Positions 17,652 to 27,208 of a DNA stretch of 64,000 bases are shown here, piece after piece. The notes under the pieces are model-generated. The model ran no database searches. It had not been told where the DNA came from and saw only the letters and a list, made by a program, of their open reading frames with translations. Origin of the DNA: Curvivirga sp965219885 (GTDB lineage: Bacteria > Pseudomonadota > Alphaproteobacteria > UBA8366 > Aestuariispiraceae). Position 1 is the stretch's first letter; each line of letters begins with the position of its first letter. The stretch spans positions 2,542,001-2,606,000 of the forward strand of contig NZ_CBDCOT010000009.1 of assembly GCF_965219885.1 (NCBI RefSeq). Reading direction: 5' to 3'. The position numbers and the translations under genes are program-made.

Positions 17652-19859
17652 ATGGCGACAGTTTCTAATCATACTGGATCAACTTCTATGCAAGATGAGG
17701 AAAGTAATGATAACATTCATTTGGATGAAGTACTGGATTTGTCTGAGATAAACGCAACCAGTAAGACACGATTTATCAATCGTGAATTATCATGGCTCGC
17801 TTTTAACTTCCGTGTGTTGGAAGAAGCATCCAATACGCGCCATCCTTTATTTGAACGTCTTCGTTTTATTTCGATCTCAGCCAGTAACCTTGATGAGTTT
17901 TTCATGGTACGTGTCGCCGGTCTAAAAGGGCAGGTTGCGGCAGGGGTAACGACACAAAGCTCTGACGGTCGAACACCGCTTGAACAGTTAAATGCTATTT
18001 CCGCAAAAGCTGGACGATTGATGCAAGAACAGCAAGTTGTTTTGCATGACATACTTGGTCTCTTGCGTGAAGAGAATATCAGTCTTCTAGCAGATGATGA
18101 AGTCACTGACGAGGATATGAAATTCCTTGATAAATGGTTTTCAGAACATGTTTATCCGACGTTAACGCCTATTGCTGTGGATCCTGCTCATCCATTTCCA
18201 TTTGTCCCGAATAGAGGGCTTGTGATGGCCATTCAACTTCGTCGACCAAGTGATGGTTGGGAGCTGAAGAGCCTGATCCCGATGCCACATAACCAAAAAC
18301 GCTTTATCAAGCTTCCGGGACGTAATCCACGCTTTATTCGTTTGGAACAACTAATTGGTTTATTCCTCGATCGTCTCTTCCCTGATTTTGACGTGGTCGG
18401 AAATGGTATGTTCCGTATTCTTCGAGATTCCGATGTGGAAATTGATGAGGAAGCGGAAGATTTAGTGCTGACCTTCGAATCCATGTTGAGACAGCGTCGT
18501 CGGGGGCATGTGATCCGTTTGAATATTGAGGCAGACATGCCGGAGGAACTCAAAGAATTTGTTGTTTCTGAACTTGGTGTTCGGGATGAAGATGTATTCT
18601 TGCTTGGTGGGGTACTCGGTCTTTCCGATTTTAGTCAGATGATCGTTAAAGAACGGAATGAGTTATTATTTGAACCATATAAACCACGCCATCCTGAACG
18701 TATCGCTGATTTTGGCGGGGATTGTTTTGCAGCCATTCGTGCAAAAGATTTCATTGTGCATCATCCGTATGAAAGTTTCGATGTGGTTCTGCGTTTCATT
18801 CGTCAAGCGGCAGCTGACCCAAATGTATTATCTATTAAGCAAACCCTATATCGTACATCGAATGATTCTCCAATTGTTCGGGCATTGATTGAAGCTGCGG
18901 ATGCAGGTAAGCAAGTTACGGCCTTGGTGGAATTAAAAGCCCGTTTTGATGAGGCTGCGAATATTAAATGGGCCCGTGATTTAGAACGCGCAGGCGTGCA
19001 TGTTGTTTATGGTTTCGTAGATCTCAAAACCCATGCGAAAGTTGCCATGGTTACGCGTCGTGAAGGCAAATCTACCCGTACCTATGTGCATTTTGGGACA
19101 GGTAACTATCATCCGATTACCGCATTGATTTATACAGATTTATCCATGTTTTCCTGCGATCCTGTATTTGCCAATGATGCGGCAGCGTTATTTAATTTTA
19201 TTACTGGATATGCAAAACCTAAAGACATGCAGGCATTACGCTATGCACCACATACATTGCGTGATCAAATCCATGATAATATTGAAGCTGAAATTAAGAA
19301 TGCAAAGGCAGGTAAACCTTCTGGTATTTGGTTGAAAGCGAATAGCTTGGTAGATGATCAGATTATTGATGATTTATACCGCGCTAGCCAAGCGGGGGTG
19401 AATATTGAGATTATTGCTCGTGGTATTTGTTGTTTGCGCCCAGGTGTACCCGGTTTATCGGAAAATATTAATGTACGTAGTATTGTTGGTCGTTTCTTGG
19501 AACATAGTCGGATATTCTGTTTTGCCAATGGCAAGGAGATGCCTTCTCTAGACGCAAAAGTGTATATTTCTTCTGCTGATTTGATGCCGCGAAATTTAAA
19601 TCGTCGTGTTGAAACAATGGTGCCTATTTTAAACTCGACAGTGAAAAGACAGATTTTAAATCAGGTAATGTATGCTAATCTTGCGGATGAAGAGCAAAGC
19701 TGGTTCTTAGCACCGGATGGTTCCTACACCCGTCCTGAGCTTAAAAAGGGAGCTTTCAATGCACATCGTTTCTTTATGACTAATCCAAGTCTATCTGGAC
19801 GTGGTAAGGCCTTGAAGAAAGATAAAAAGAAATCTCAGCGAGGGTCAAAATCTTCATAG
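17652..19859 (+). CDS. ppk: Polyphosphate kinase 1
   Basis: A 735-residue enzyme that reversibly polymerises the gamma-phosphate of ATP into polyphosphate. The N-terminal domain starts RFINRELSWLAFNFRVLEEA, a PPK1 hallmark. The phospholipase-D-like catalytic half carries the autophosphorylated His in KTHAKVAMVTRREG (about residue 460) and HFGTGNYHP just after; the second conserved His is in FLEHSRIFCF near residue 617. The last 25 residues are lysine-rich. AAGGAAAG lies 5-7 nt upstream of the ATG. ppx follows after 43 nt. Confidence 0.97.
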   Translation: MATVSNHTGSTSMQDEESNDNIHLDEVLDLSEINATSKTRFINRELSWLAFNFRVLEEASNTRHPLFERLRFISISASNLDEFFMVRVAGLKGQVAAGVTTQSSDGRTPLEQLNAISAKAGRLMQEQQVVLHDILGLLREENISLLADDEVTDEDMKFLDKWFSEHVYPTLTPIAVDPAHPFPFVPNRGLVMAIQLRRPSDGWELKSLIPMPHNQKRFIKLPGRNPRFIRLEQLIGLFLDRLFPDFDVVGNGMFRILRDSDVEIDEEAEDLVLTFESMLRQRRRGHVIRLNIEADMPEELKEFVVSELGVRDEDVFLLGGVLGLSDFSQMIVKERNELLFEPYKPRHPERIADFGGDCFAAIRAKDFIVHHPYESFDVVLRFIRQAAADPNVLSIKQTLYRTSNDSPIVRALIEAADAGKQVTALVELKARFDEAANIKWARDLERAGVHVVYGFVDLKTHAKVAMVTRREGKSTRTYVHFGTGNYHPITALIYTDLSMFSCDPVFANDAAALFNFITGYAKPKDMQALRYAPHTLRDQIHDNIEAEIKNAKAGKPSGIWLKANSLVDDQIIDDLYRASQAGVNIEIIARGICCLRPGVPGLSENINVRSIVGRFLEHSRIFCFANGKEMPSLDAKVYISSADLMPRNLNRRVETMVPILNSTVKRQILNQVMYANLADEEQSWFLAPDGSYTRPELKKGAFNAHRFFMTNPSLSGRGKALKKDKKKSQRGSKSS

Positions 19860-19902
19860 AAGACGTTGGTTCTGAAGAGTATCATAAGGAATAAGAAACA
19901 GG

Positions 19903-21429
19903 ATGACCAAGCATCCCTTATGGGCAGAAACCCAGGAAAATAATTCATCTCCAATCGCAGTTGTTGATATTGGGTCAAATTCTATCCGATTAGTGATTTA
20001 TGAGGGGCGTGTGCGTGCACCCATCCCCGTATTTAACGAAAAGATTTTATGTGGATTGGGACGAGACCTAGATGCAACGGGACGTTTGCATGAAGATGGG
20101 GTCGAACGCGCCTTAAGTGCATTGCCTCGTTTCGCAGATATAGCCCGTAGTATGAAGGTTTCCAAGATTACTGTTTTAGCTACAGCTGCGGTCAGAGAAG
20201 CGGAAAATGGCCCTGAATTTACCCGTCGGGTGAAAGAGCTTAGTGGCTTGGAAATTAAAACCATCTCAGGCCACGAAGAGGCACGATTATCAGGCTTGGG
20301 TGTGGTTTCTGGAATTCCTAAAGCAAACGGCTTTATGGGGGATCTTGGCGGCGGCAGTATTGAATTAGTTGAGCTGAATAAATCTAAAACGGGGCGATTT
20401 GAGACGTTACCTCTTGGCCCTATTCGGATGTCGGACAAGTTAAATAGTTCAAAGAATAAGCTCATAAACATAATTGATCCGATGCTTGAGAAAGTGGAAT
20501 GGTTATCTGAGTTGAAGGGTAAAGAGTTCTATGTGGTTGGTGGTGCTTGGCGTGCTATCGCGAAAATACATATGGAGGAAGTTGATTATCCATTACATGT
20601 TTTACATGGATATGAGATGAATGCGGAATATGTGAAAGAATATTGCGATCATATCTTTGCTATGGGGGATAAAGAGCTTGCTAAAAGATATCAAGATAGC
20701 ACAAGGCGCGTAGAAACATTGCGTTATGCAGCATTGTTAATGCAGCGTGTAATTCGATATGCAAAGCCCAGCAAGCTTGTCTTTTCAGCCAATGGTGTTC
20801 GGGAAGGGTGTTTGTTTGATAAATTGAATGAGGAAATGCAGGAAGAAGATCCACTTTTAGCGGCATGCCATCGTATGCCATGGGCGCAAAGTTTTGATCG
20901 GGTAGACGGCGAAAAATTGTTTAAATGGATCAATCCTATCTTTGAATCTGATGATAAATCGTGGGAAAAGCGTATTCGTGAAGCTGCATGCCTGCTTTCT
21001 GAAATCGGTCGTTTGGAACACCCGGATTATCGTGTGGATCATGCGTTGAACCGGGTGATGCGTTTTCCGATCGTTGGTGTCACACATCAAGAACGTGTTT
21101 TCTTGGCGCTGGCTGTTGCAACACGTTATGGAACCGTTATTGGTGCAGCACGTGGATTAAAGACGATTGAACGTCTTTTAAGTAAACGTAATATCAACCG
21201 CGCGAATGCGACTGGTTGTGCAATGCGTTTGGGATATGCGTTAACTGGCGGGGTATCCAAACATCTGAAAGATTATGACTTAAGTATTCAGGGGCAAAAA
21301 CTGATATTAAACGGGCCTACACATAAGTCTTACATGGCGGGTGAAATTGTAGAGAAACGCCTTGAAAATTTAGCAGTAAGTCTTGGTTTAGATCATGAAA
21401 TTCATATGTCTGGTGTGTCAGTTTTATAG
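19903..21429 (+). CDS. ppx: Exopolyphosphatase (Ppx/GppA family)
   Basis: A 508-residue ASKHA-fold phosphatase that removes terminal phosphates from polyphosphate. Motifs are VVDIGSNSIRLVIYEG (residues 20-35), the conserved glutamate region AVREAENGPEF, and the phosphate loop GDLGGGSIELVEL near residue 145. The C-terminal half has the HD-like extension (HPDYRVDHALN) common in alphaproteobacterial Ppx. The alternative GppA activity on pppGpp cannot be excluded. AAGGAATAAG lies upstream, and the location directly after ppk1 supports polyphosphate turnover. Confidence 0.93.
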   Translation: MTKHPLWAETQENNSSPIAVVDIGSNSIRLVIYEGRVRAPIPVFNEKILCGLGRDLDATGRLHEDGVERALSALPRFADIARSMKVSKITVLATAAVREAENGPEFTRRVKELSGLEIKTISGHEEARLSGLGVVSGIPKANGFMGDLGGGSIELVELNKSKTGRFETLPLGPIRMSDKLNSSKNKLINIIDPMLEKVEWLSELKGKEFYVVGGAWRAIAKIHMEEVDYPLHVLHGYEMNAEYVKEYCDHIFAMGDKELAKRYQDSTRRVETLRYAALLMQRVIRYAKPSKLVFSANGVREGCLFDKLNEEMQEEDPLLAACHRMPWAQSFDRVDGEKLFKWINPIFESDDKSWEKRIREAACLLSEIGRLEHPDYRVDHALNRVMRFPIVGVTHQERVFLALAVATRYGTVIGAARGLKTIERLLSKRNINRANATGCAMRLGYALTGGVSKHLKDYDLSIQGQKLILNGPTHKSYMAGEIVEKRLENLAVSLGLDHEIHMSGVSVL

Positions 21430-21453
21430 ATGAAAAGATAAGGAGACAGAAAG

Positions 21454-22476
21454 TTATTTGATTTCTGTTTTCGCACTTTCCTTAATCAGTATTGTAGGTT
21501 TTCCATCTATCATCCGACTATAGGTTAATTCGCCACGATATGTACCTTTAGGCCAATTCTTACCGTTATTTTTACGTCCGGCGGAAATGAGTTCAAAGGC
21601 CAGATCTTTTTCACGAATGGCTTCTTGATCATAAAATGGTTCAGCAGCATCATTGTGATAAATTTTTACATGTACTTTATCACCTTGACGAACCCCAGCA
21701 ATAAAGGCGTTTAAAATCATTCCTTTTGCCGAAGGGCGTAAACGCGCATTTTCATAAAGTTTATGTTCCATCGCATGAATAGATAAGCGATTGGAAAACA
21801 TACCAATGCCGACCAGATGTACAGGCTTATATGGTAAATCTACAGCCCAAAGGGATTTATCTTCACCTTGACCGCAGGATGTTTTTACAGAGTCACCGGT
21901 AAAAGGATCTAGTCGTTGGTTACCCTTCAGGACTTCAAAATGTAGATGCGGATATTCTGTCAGGCCACTTAAGCCTATTTGTCCCATTGGCATACCTGCT
22001 TTGACAATATCGCCGATTTTTACCTTGATGCTATTACGTTTCAGATGCGCATAAACAGTACGATAATTATTCTTATGCTGTAACACTATCATATTGCCGT
22101 AACCGCGGTTAAATACTGCTTCTTTGCCAACAAGTTTGGCATTTACATCAGGCATATAATCACGTGTTTCAATGACTTTGCCATCTACGGCAGCCAGAAC
22201 ATCAACCCCTTGTTCTAGTTGAACATAATCATTTAGTCGAAAATCGGTGCCTTTGTGATCGTCATTGGTCAAAGTGCCACAATTATAATCTTTATAATCC
22301 GGCCCTTTAACAGCATCTGCATATTTCTGGATGTAGCAGGTTTTATTAAACTCGCAATCCACAGGGATTTGTAGAAAGCCTGTTTGAGCGGAAACAGAAT
22401 TAAAAAAAGCCCCCATTGTTAAAGCAATGGAAGAAATTGACATTAACTTCAATAGCTTGAAGGAGGGTTTTTTCAT
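21454..22476 (-). CDS. M23 family metallopeptidase, exported
   Basis: A 340-residue protein with an N-terminal signal peptide (MKKPSFKLLKLMSI, hydrophobic, ending near VSAQ). The LytM-type zinc site is complete: HKGTDFRLND (Hx3D), YAHLKRNS and YPHLHFEV (HxH). The C-terminal 130 residues form a separate beta-rich region unlike a substrate-binding LysM domain. M23 enzymes cleave peptidoglycan cross-bridges, so a cell-wall role is likely. It is convergent with ppx (24-nt gap) and lies 16 nt after rnd on the same strand, so it may be cotranscribed with rnd. Confidence 0.87.
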   Translation of the reverse strand: MKKPSFKLLKLMSISSIALTMGAFFNSVSAQTGFLQIPVDCEFNKTCYIQKYADAVKGPDYKDYNCGTLTNDDHKGTDFRLNDYVQLEQGVDVLAAVDGKVIETRDYMPDVNAKLVGKEAVFNRGYGNMIVLQHKNNYRTVYAHLKRNSIKVKIGDIVKAGMPMGQIGLSGLTEYPHLHFEVLKGNQRLDPFTGDSVKTSCGQGEDKSLWAVDLPYKPVHLVGIGMFSNRLSIHAMEHKLYENARLRPSAKGMILNAFIAGVRQGDKVHVKIYHNDAAEPFYDQEAIREKDLAFELISAGRKNNGKNWPKGTYRGELTYSRMIDGKPTILIKESAKTEIK

Positions 22477-22492
22477 ATTCTCTTAATCCGGA

Positions 22493-23662
22493 TTAGTCTT
22501 CATCATCCTCAATTTCGATGATTTCGATATCTTTCCCTTTGGCAGTGATAGCAAGCTTACCGCTTTTTAATTCCATTGCACGTTTGCCGAAGACTTCCCA
22601 ACGCCATCCAGACATGGCAGGAATATCAGGATCGTCTTGAGAGGCTAGTTTTTCCAATTCATCAGATGTTGCCACGACACGTGCCGCGATTAAATGACGC
22701 TCGCTTTGACGTTTCAATAATACCTTCAACAAATCAGTTAGAGGCCCAATACCATCGGGCAGGCGGGGACGACGTGGCAGACGTGGTAAATCTTCGTCTG
22801 GCAAATCTAATGCTGTTGCAATTGCCTTTAAGATACCATTCCCCATCTTACCGTCAGCAAAACCGTCGGAAACCCCGCGGATTTTCTTTAAGGCTTTGAC
22901 ATCTTGGGGCTTTGTGCCTGCGATATCCAATAAAGCTTCATCGCGTAAGATACGATTTTTGGGGATATCACGGGCTTGTGCTTCGCGTTCTCGCCATGCT
23001 GCAACTTCGCGTAAAACACCTAGGAAGCGAGGTTCTGTGCCACGAGATTTAATACGACGCCAGCATTCTTCGGGAATAACCGTGTAGGTGGCTGGATCCA
23101 TCAAATACGCAGTTTCATCATCCACCCAGCTGGTTCTGTTCATCTCAGCAAGTTGTTGCGCGAATTTCTCATATATATCGCGTAGGTGTGTGACATCACT
23201 TTGCGCATAAGAAAGTTGTTTTTGGTTCAATGGACGCATGGACCAATCTGTAAAACGTGCAGATTTATCCACCTGACGGTTAAGAACTTTATTTACCAAA
23301 GTCTCATAACCAGCTTGGTCACCATGACCTAAAACCATTGCTGCAATTTGTGTGTCAAAAATTGGCTTTGGTACGGAATTCATCTTCTGGAAGAAAATTT
23401 CCATATCCTGACGTGCCGCATGAAAAACCTTCAAGATGCTCTCTTTTTGCATCAGATCATAGAAAGGCGCCATATCCAACCCATCTGCAAGCGGGTCGAT
23501 AACGGCTTCAACTTCTGTGCTGGCAACCTGTATCAGGCATAGCTTTGGCCAATAGGTTTTTTCGCGCAGGAATTCAGTGTCTACGGTGATATAGTCGGCC
23601 TCTGCAAGCTTGTTACACAAGGTCAATAAAGGGTCGGATTCTGTAATTGGTGTAATTGTCAT
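22493..23662 (-). CDS. rnd: Ribonuclease D
   Basis: A 389-residue 3'-5' exoribonuclease for tRNA and stable-RNA end trimming. The DEDDy site is visible: VDTEFLREKTYWP (Asp and Glu), FHAARQDMEIF (Asp), and YAQSDVTHL (Tyr and Asp). An HRDC domain follows at about 210-290. The C-terminus ends in an acidic tail (EIIEIEDDED). It is divergent from aspS, with 176 bp between start codons, matching a common alphaproteobacterial order. Confidence 0.95.
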   Translation of the reverse strand: MTITPITESDPLLTLCNKLAEADYITVDTEFLREKTYWPKLCLIQVASTEVEAVIDPLADGLDMAPFYDLMQKESILKVFHAARQDMEIFFQKMNSVPKPIFDTQIAAMVLGHGDQAGYETLVNKVLNRQVDKSARFTDWSMRPLNQKQLSYAQSDVTHLRDIYEKFAQQLAEMNRTSWVDDETAYLMDPATYTVIPEECWRRIKSRGTEPRFLGVLREVAAWREREAQARDIPKNRILRDEALLDIAGTKPQDVKALKKIRGVSDGFADGKMGNGILKAIATALDLPDEDLPRLPRRPRLPDGIGPLTDLLKVLLKRQSERHLIAARVVATSDELEKLASQDDPDIPAMSGWRWEVFGKRAMELKSGKLAITAKGKDIEIIEIEDDED

Positions 23663-23838
23663 GTCTTTGTGAATAGACGAGTCTGTATTAAGAGTCCAAG
23701 ATAAAGGCGAATAGGGGATGGATTTATGTCATTTTGGTTGACAAATGGCGTAAAACATAGTCTTTCCCGTTGCAGAAAATAAGTTGCCACTTCGGTAACG
23801 TTGATAAGATTTTAAGCATCGCATTGTTGGAGATTTCC

Positions 23839-25626
23839 ATGCATCAGTATCGCACGCATACTTGCGGCGCGTTGCGTCAAAGTGACGTAGACGCAGAAGT
23901 TCGTCTTTCCGGTTGGGTTCACCGTAAGCGTGACCACGGTAATCTGCTTTTCGTAGACTTGCGCGACCATTATGGTTTGACACAAATCGTGGTGGATACT
24001 TCTCATGAAGTATTCCCTATCTTGGAAGGTTTGAGTAACGAATCTACCGTTTGTGTAACTGGTAAGGTTTTGAAACGTTCTGATGAAACCATCAATCCAA
24101 ACATGGAAACTGGTGAAATCGAAGTTGTTGCAGAAAAAGTAGAAGTTCTTTCCCGTGCAGATCAACTTCCAATGCCTGTAAACAAAGATGCGGGTTATCC
24201 AGAAGATATCCGTTTGAAAAACCGTTTCTTGGATTTGCGTCGTGAAGATATGCAAAAGAACATCATTTTGCGTTCTGAAGTTATTTCTTCCGTACGTCGT
24301 CGTATGATCGACCAAGGTTTCCGTGAATATCAAACACCGATTTTGACTGCTTCTTCTCCGGAAGGTGCGCGTGACTTCTTGGTGCCATCCCGTTTGCATC
24401 CTGGTAAGTTCTATGCGTTGCCACAGGCACCTCAACAGTTCAAACAATTGTTGATGATGGCTGGCTTTGATCGTTATTTCCAAATTGCACCTTGTTTCCG
24501 TGATGAAGATGCACGTGCAGATCGTTCTCCGGGTGAGTTTTATCAGCTCGACTTTGAGATGAGCTTTGTAACACAAGAAGACGTATTTGAGGCGATTGAA
24601 CCTGTCTTACACGACCTATTTGTTGAATTTGCAGATGGTCGTGAAGTAAGCCCAATGCCGTTCAAACGTATTCCTTACAAAGAATCCATGGAAAAATATG
24701 GTAACGACAAGCCTGACTTGCGTAACCCATTGATCATCACAAACGTGTCTGACGTATTTGCCGGTTCTGACTTTAAAGTCTTCGCGGGTCTTGTTGAAAA
24801 AGGCATGGTGGTAAAAGCGATCCCGGCACCTAACGTATCTGATCGTCCACGTAGTTTCTTTGATAAGTTAAACAGCTGGGCACAGTCTGAAGGTCAAGCT
24901 GGCCTTGGTTATATCAACTTCAAGGAAGAAGGTCCTGCTGGTCCAATCGCGAAAAACTTGGATGAAGCACGTCTAGAGAAGATCAAAGAAATCACAGGCG
25001 TAAAAGATGGCGACGCTGTCTTCTTCGTCGCTGGTAAAGAAAAAGATGCGGCTGATTTCGCTGGTATCGTTCGTACCAAGCTTGGTAACGATCTTGAATT
25101 GATCGACGAAAACAAATTTGATTTCTGCTGGATCGTTGATTTCCCAATGTTCGAATATGACGAAAAATTGGGTAAAGTTGACTTCTCCCACAACCCATTC
25201 TCTATGCCACAAGGCGGTATGGATGCGTTGGAAAACCAAGACCCGCTTACAATCAATGCATATCAGTATGACATCGTGTGTAACGGTATTGAGCTGTCTT
25301 CTGGTGCGATCCGAAACCATTTACCGGAAGTTATGTATAAAGCGTTTGAAATCGCTGGATACGGTCCAGAGGTTGTTGACGAACGTTTTGGCGGTATGAT
25401 CAACGCGTTGAAATTGGGGGCCCCTCCGCATGGTGGGTCTGCACCGGGTATCGACCGTATCGTGATGTTGTTGGCAGGCACAGAAAACATCCGCGAAGTC
25501 ACTGCCTTCCCAATGAACCAAATGGCGCAAGATTTGATGATGGGCGCACCTGCTGCTGTTGACGATCATCAATTGGAAGATGTTCATATCAAAATCCAAA
25601 TGCCTGTAGAAGCTTTAGATAACTAA
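23839..25626 (+). CDS. aspS: Aspartyl-tRNA synthetase
   Basis: A 595-residue class II synthetase of the bacterial type. The N-terminal anticodon-binding OB domain starts MHQYRTHTCGALRQSDV. Motif 2 is CFRDEDARADRSPGEFYQLDFEM, the bacterial GAD insertion spans about 285-420, and motif 3 is GGSAPGIDRIVMLLAG. I chose ATG 23839 (GGAG 7 nt upstream); an upstream in-frame start at 23770 would add 23 unconserved residues. Whether it also charges tRNA-Asn cannot be decided without the rest of the genome. Codon bias indicates high expression. Confidence 0.97.
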   Translation: MHQYRTHTCGALRQSDVDAEVRLSGWVHRKRDHGNLLFVDLRDHYGLTQIVVDTSHEVFPILEGLSNESTVCVTGKVLKRSDETINPNMETGEIEVVAEKVEVLSRADQLPMPVNKDAGYPEDIRLKNRFLDLRREDMQKNIILRSEVISSVRRRMIDQGFREYQTPILTASSPEGARDFLVPSRLHPGKFYALPQAPQQFKQLLMMAGFDRYFQIAPCFRDEDARADRSPGEFYQLDFEMSFVTQEDVFEAIEPVLHDLFVEFADGREVSPMPFKRIPYKESMEKYGNDKPDLRNPLIITNVSDVFAGSDFKVFAGLVEKGMVVKAIPAPNVSDRPRSFFDKLNSWAQSEGQAGLGYINFKEEGPAGPIAKNLDEARLEKIKEITGVKDGDAVFFVAGKEKDAADFAGIVRTKLGNDLELIDENKFDFCWIVDFPMFEYDEKLGKVDFSHNPFSMPQGGMDALENQDPLTINAYQYDIVCNGIELSSGAIRNHLPEVMYKAFEIAGYGPEVVDERFGGMINALKLGAPPHGGSAPGIDRIVMLLAGTENIREVTAFPMNQMAQDLMMGAPAAVDDHQLEDVHIKIQMPVEALDN

Positions 25627-25654
25627 GTTTCTAATTAAGATATACAAAACTTCT

Positions 25655-25686
25655 GGGAGGCCGCATTTATGCTGCCTCCCTTTTTT
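25655..25686 (+). terminator. Terminator of aspS, overlapping the end of a convergent gene
   Basis: GGGAGGC / GCCTCCC arms with an inner GCAT / ATGC pair, followed by TTTTTTC. The minus-strand gene at 25667 has its stop codon in the loop, and its last residues (EKREAA) are encoded by the stem and U tract. Confidence 0.9.
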
Positions 25687-26383
25687 CTAATTGTTTATTT
25701 CTTTCAATCTCGTAAGCATTTAATATAAGTTTATATCGAGATGATAATAGTTGTTTTTCGTTACCTATGAGTTGGTAATCTATTAAACCATAAGATCTTG
25801 CGTGTAATACATCAAAAAACCGGAATGAATTTGCAGGGACGTTAGGAAATGCTTCTTGCATAATCCACAAGGCAATTCTAGCACCTTCACTTGAGATCAT
25901 GGTTCTTGGGCTGAAGCATGAGTAAATTATTTTTTTTTGTTCATTATTTAGTTTAATAGCAAGAAAATCCTCATTTTTTAATTTTATTGGATTTTCTTGA
26001 CCTAGATGGAAGCTAGTGAACGTATATTTACTTTTATCTTCGGTAAAATCTTCATTTCTCCAACGTCGTTTTTCATCGTACCATTTTAGGAATTGATTTG
26101 CGGCCCTATTATAGGGTTCACGTTTTTTATAACTACTTGGAAATTCTTTGAAAAACTCGTTTAGCGCCTTGTTTAAATCTTTATAACCATAAACATGCCT
26201 TTTAGCTCTGGACCAAAAAGCTCTGTAGTATGGAATTGGCAAAGGATATTCACATAAACCTTGGAGCGCGTCAGCATGTTTAAATTCCAGCTCAATGTCT
26301 TTTTTTATATCAAAGATAAGTTCTTTATCTGAATGTGAATAGAACTTAATTAATTTCCCTAGATTAGGTCTTAGAATACTCAT
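25667..26383 (-). CDS. Hypothetical protein, unrecognised
   Basis: A 238-residue protein, soluble by composition (many K, E, R, F, Y), with no signal peptide and no motif I recognise. The middle region (about 85-145) is rich in aromatic and charged residues (WYDEKRRWRNEDF), and residues 175-200 contain a more hydrophobic patch (ARIALWIMQEAFPNVPANSF). I chose ATG 26383: AAGGGAG lies 6 nt upstream, while the longer frame would start with TTG. GC is clearly lower than in the neighbours, suggesting acquired DNA. It is convergent with aspS and shares its terminator. Function unknown. Confidence 0.6.
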   Translation of the reverse strand: MSILRPNLGKLIKFYSHSDKELIFDIKKDIELEFKHADALQGLCEYPLPIPYYRAFWSRAKRHVYGYKDLNKALNEFFKEFPSSYKKREPYNRAANQFLKWYDEKRRWRNEDFTEDKSKYTFTSFHLGQENPIKLKNEDFLAIKLNNEQKKIIYSCFSPRTMISSEGARIALWIMQEAFPNVPANSFRFFDVLHARSYGLIDYQLIGNEKQLLSSRYKLILNAYEIERNKQLEKREAA

Positions 26384-26504
26384 CTCAACTCCCTTCAAAT
26401 TAGATATAATGGGTATAATGAAAGGAATAGAATAATTTTTGGTAGATGAGTTTTATAATATCAATTTATAATAGAGGTGATTACTCAAATGTAGGGAGAA
26501 TTGG

Positions 26505-26771
26505 GTGCATCGTTTAAGTGCAAAAGTTCGTGACAAAATCGCTTGTAAGCTCAACGTAAGTAGATTCAAAGCCGATATTTTATGGGGATTTTTTATTGTT
26601 AGCATGAATTTGCTACTTATATACGGGATTGGTCTGGCTAATATGGAAATCTCAAGGCTTTTGTTCTTAGGGTTGGGCTTTTATGTATTCTATTTATTTG
26701 TGATTTTTATCATTGGATTTAGCATTTATGGTAGAGATTACATCGAAAGAATAGATACATACGAAGATTGA
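26505..26771 (+). CDS. Small two-helix membrane protein, paralogue A
   Basis: An 88-residue protein starting at GTG, with AGGGAG 6 nt upstream. A basic N-terminus (VHRLSAKVRDKIACKLNVSR) is followed by two transmembrane helices (about 28-45 and 50-72) and an acidic end with the motif YGRDYIERIDTYED. It is clearly related to the gene at 26905: both share AKVRD, the SR.{3}ADILWG motif and the YGRxYxExIxxYED end. I do not recognise the family. The N-terminal half precedes the helices and should be cytosolic. Confidence 0.6.
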   Translation: MHRLSAKVRDKIACKLNVSRFKADILWGFFIVSMNLLLIYGIGLANMEISRLLFLGLGFYVFYLFVIFIIGFSIYGRDYIERIDTYED

Positions 26772-26809
26772 ATTAAGAAATTTAACTCAATCTTTGATTT
26801 TATTTGAAA

Positions 26810-26828
26810 AATAATGATTATCATAAGT
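26810..26828. promoter_or_regulatory. Fur-box-like sequence upstream of the second paralogue
   Basis: AATAATGATTATCATAAGT matches the 19-bp classical Fur consensus at 14 of 19 positions by hand alignment. It is about 77 bp upstream of the second 88-residue gene. In an AT-rich patch chance matches are likelier, so this is a weak call. Confidence 0.3.
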
Positions 26829-26904
26829 AGTGATTTATGATAGTATCAATTTTAAATGGTTGCAAAAATAGATATGGATAGGCTGCTAGAGAGGGGGATT
26901 TGTT

Positions 26905-27171
26905 ATGAATCGTCACAAAGCAAAAGTTCGCGATTATATCGCCCGAAGATTGAATACCAGTCGGATGCAGGCAGATATTTTATGGGGCGGCATTCTAATT
27001 GGACTTAATTTTTTATTATGTAGCGTCGCAATTGATAATATCAATTACGCCAAATTTGTAGGCTTAACTTTTGGTATTTATGTTGCCTATGTGGCGCTGT
27101 TTTTAGCCATAGGTTTTCGCAATTTTGGGCGAAATTACTTTGAAAAAATAAATGCTTATGAAGATGGTTGA
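26905..27171 (+). CDS. Small two-helix membrane protein, paralogue B
   Basis: An 88-residue protein with GAGAGGGGG upstream of its ATG. A basic N-terminus (MNRHKAKVRDYIARRLNTSR), the ADILWG motif, two transmembrane helices and the end FGRNYFEKINAYEDG mirror the gene at 26505 at the same length. The two probably arose by tandem duplication and have diverged to roughly 40-45% identity by eye. Each has its own ribosome binding site and upstream gap, so they may be expressed separately. Function unknown. Confidence 0.62.
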   Translation: MNRHKAKVRDYIARRLNTSRMQADILWGGILIGLNFLLCSVAIDNINYAKFVGLTFGIYVAYVALFLAIGFRNFGRNYFEKINAYEDG

Positions 27172-27177
27172 TTATAA

Positions 27178-27206
27178 AAAAGCTGCTTCAAATAGAAGCA
27201 GCTTTT
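27178..27206. terminator. Bidirectional terminator
   Basis: AAAAGCTGCTTC / GAAGCAGCTTTT, 12-bp arms with an AAATA loop. T-rich sequence follows on both strands. It separates the small membrane gene (plus) from the lipoprotein gene (minus), whose stop is 3 nt beyond. Confidence 0.88.
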
Positions 27207-27208
27207 CT

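Noticed and set aside
26505..27171. Toxin-antitoxin module made of the two 88-residue proteins
   Set aside because: Both are paralogous membrane proteins; there is no antitoxin-like DNA-binding partner and no overlap.
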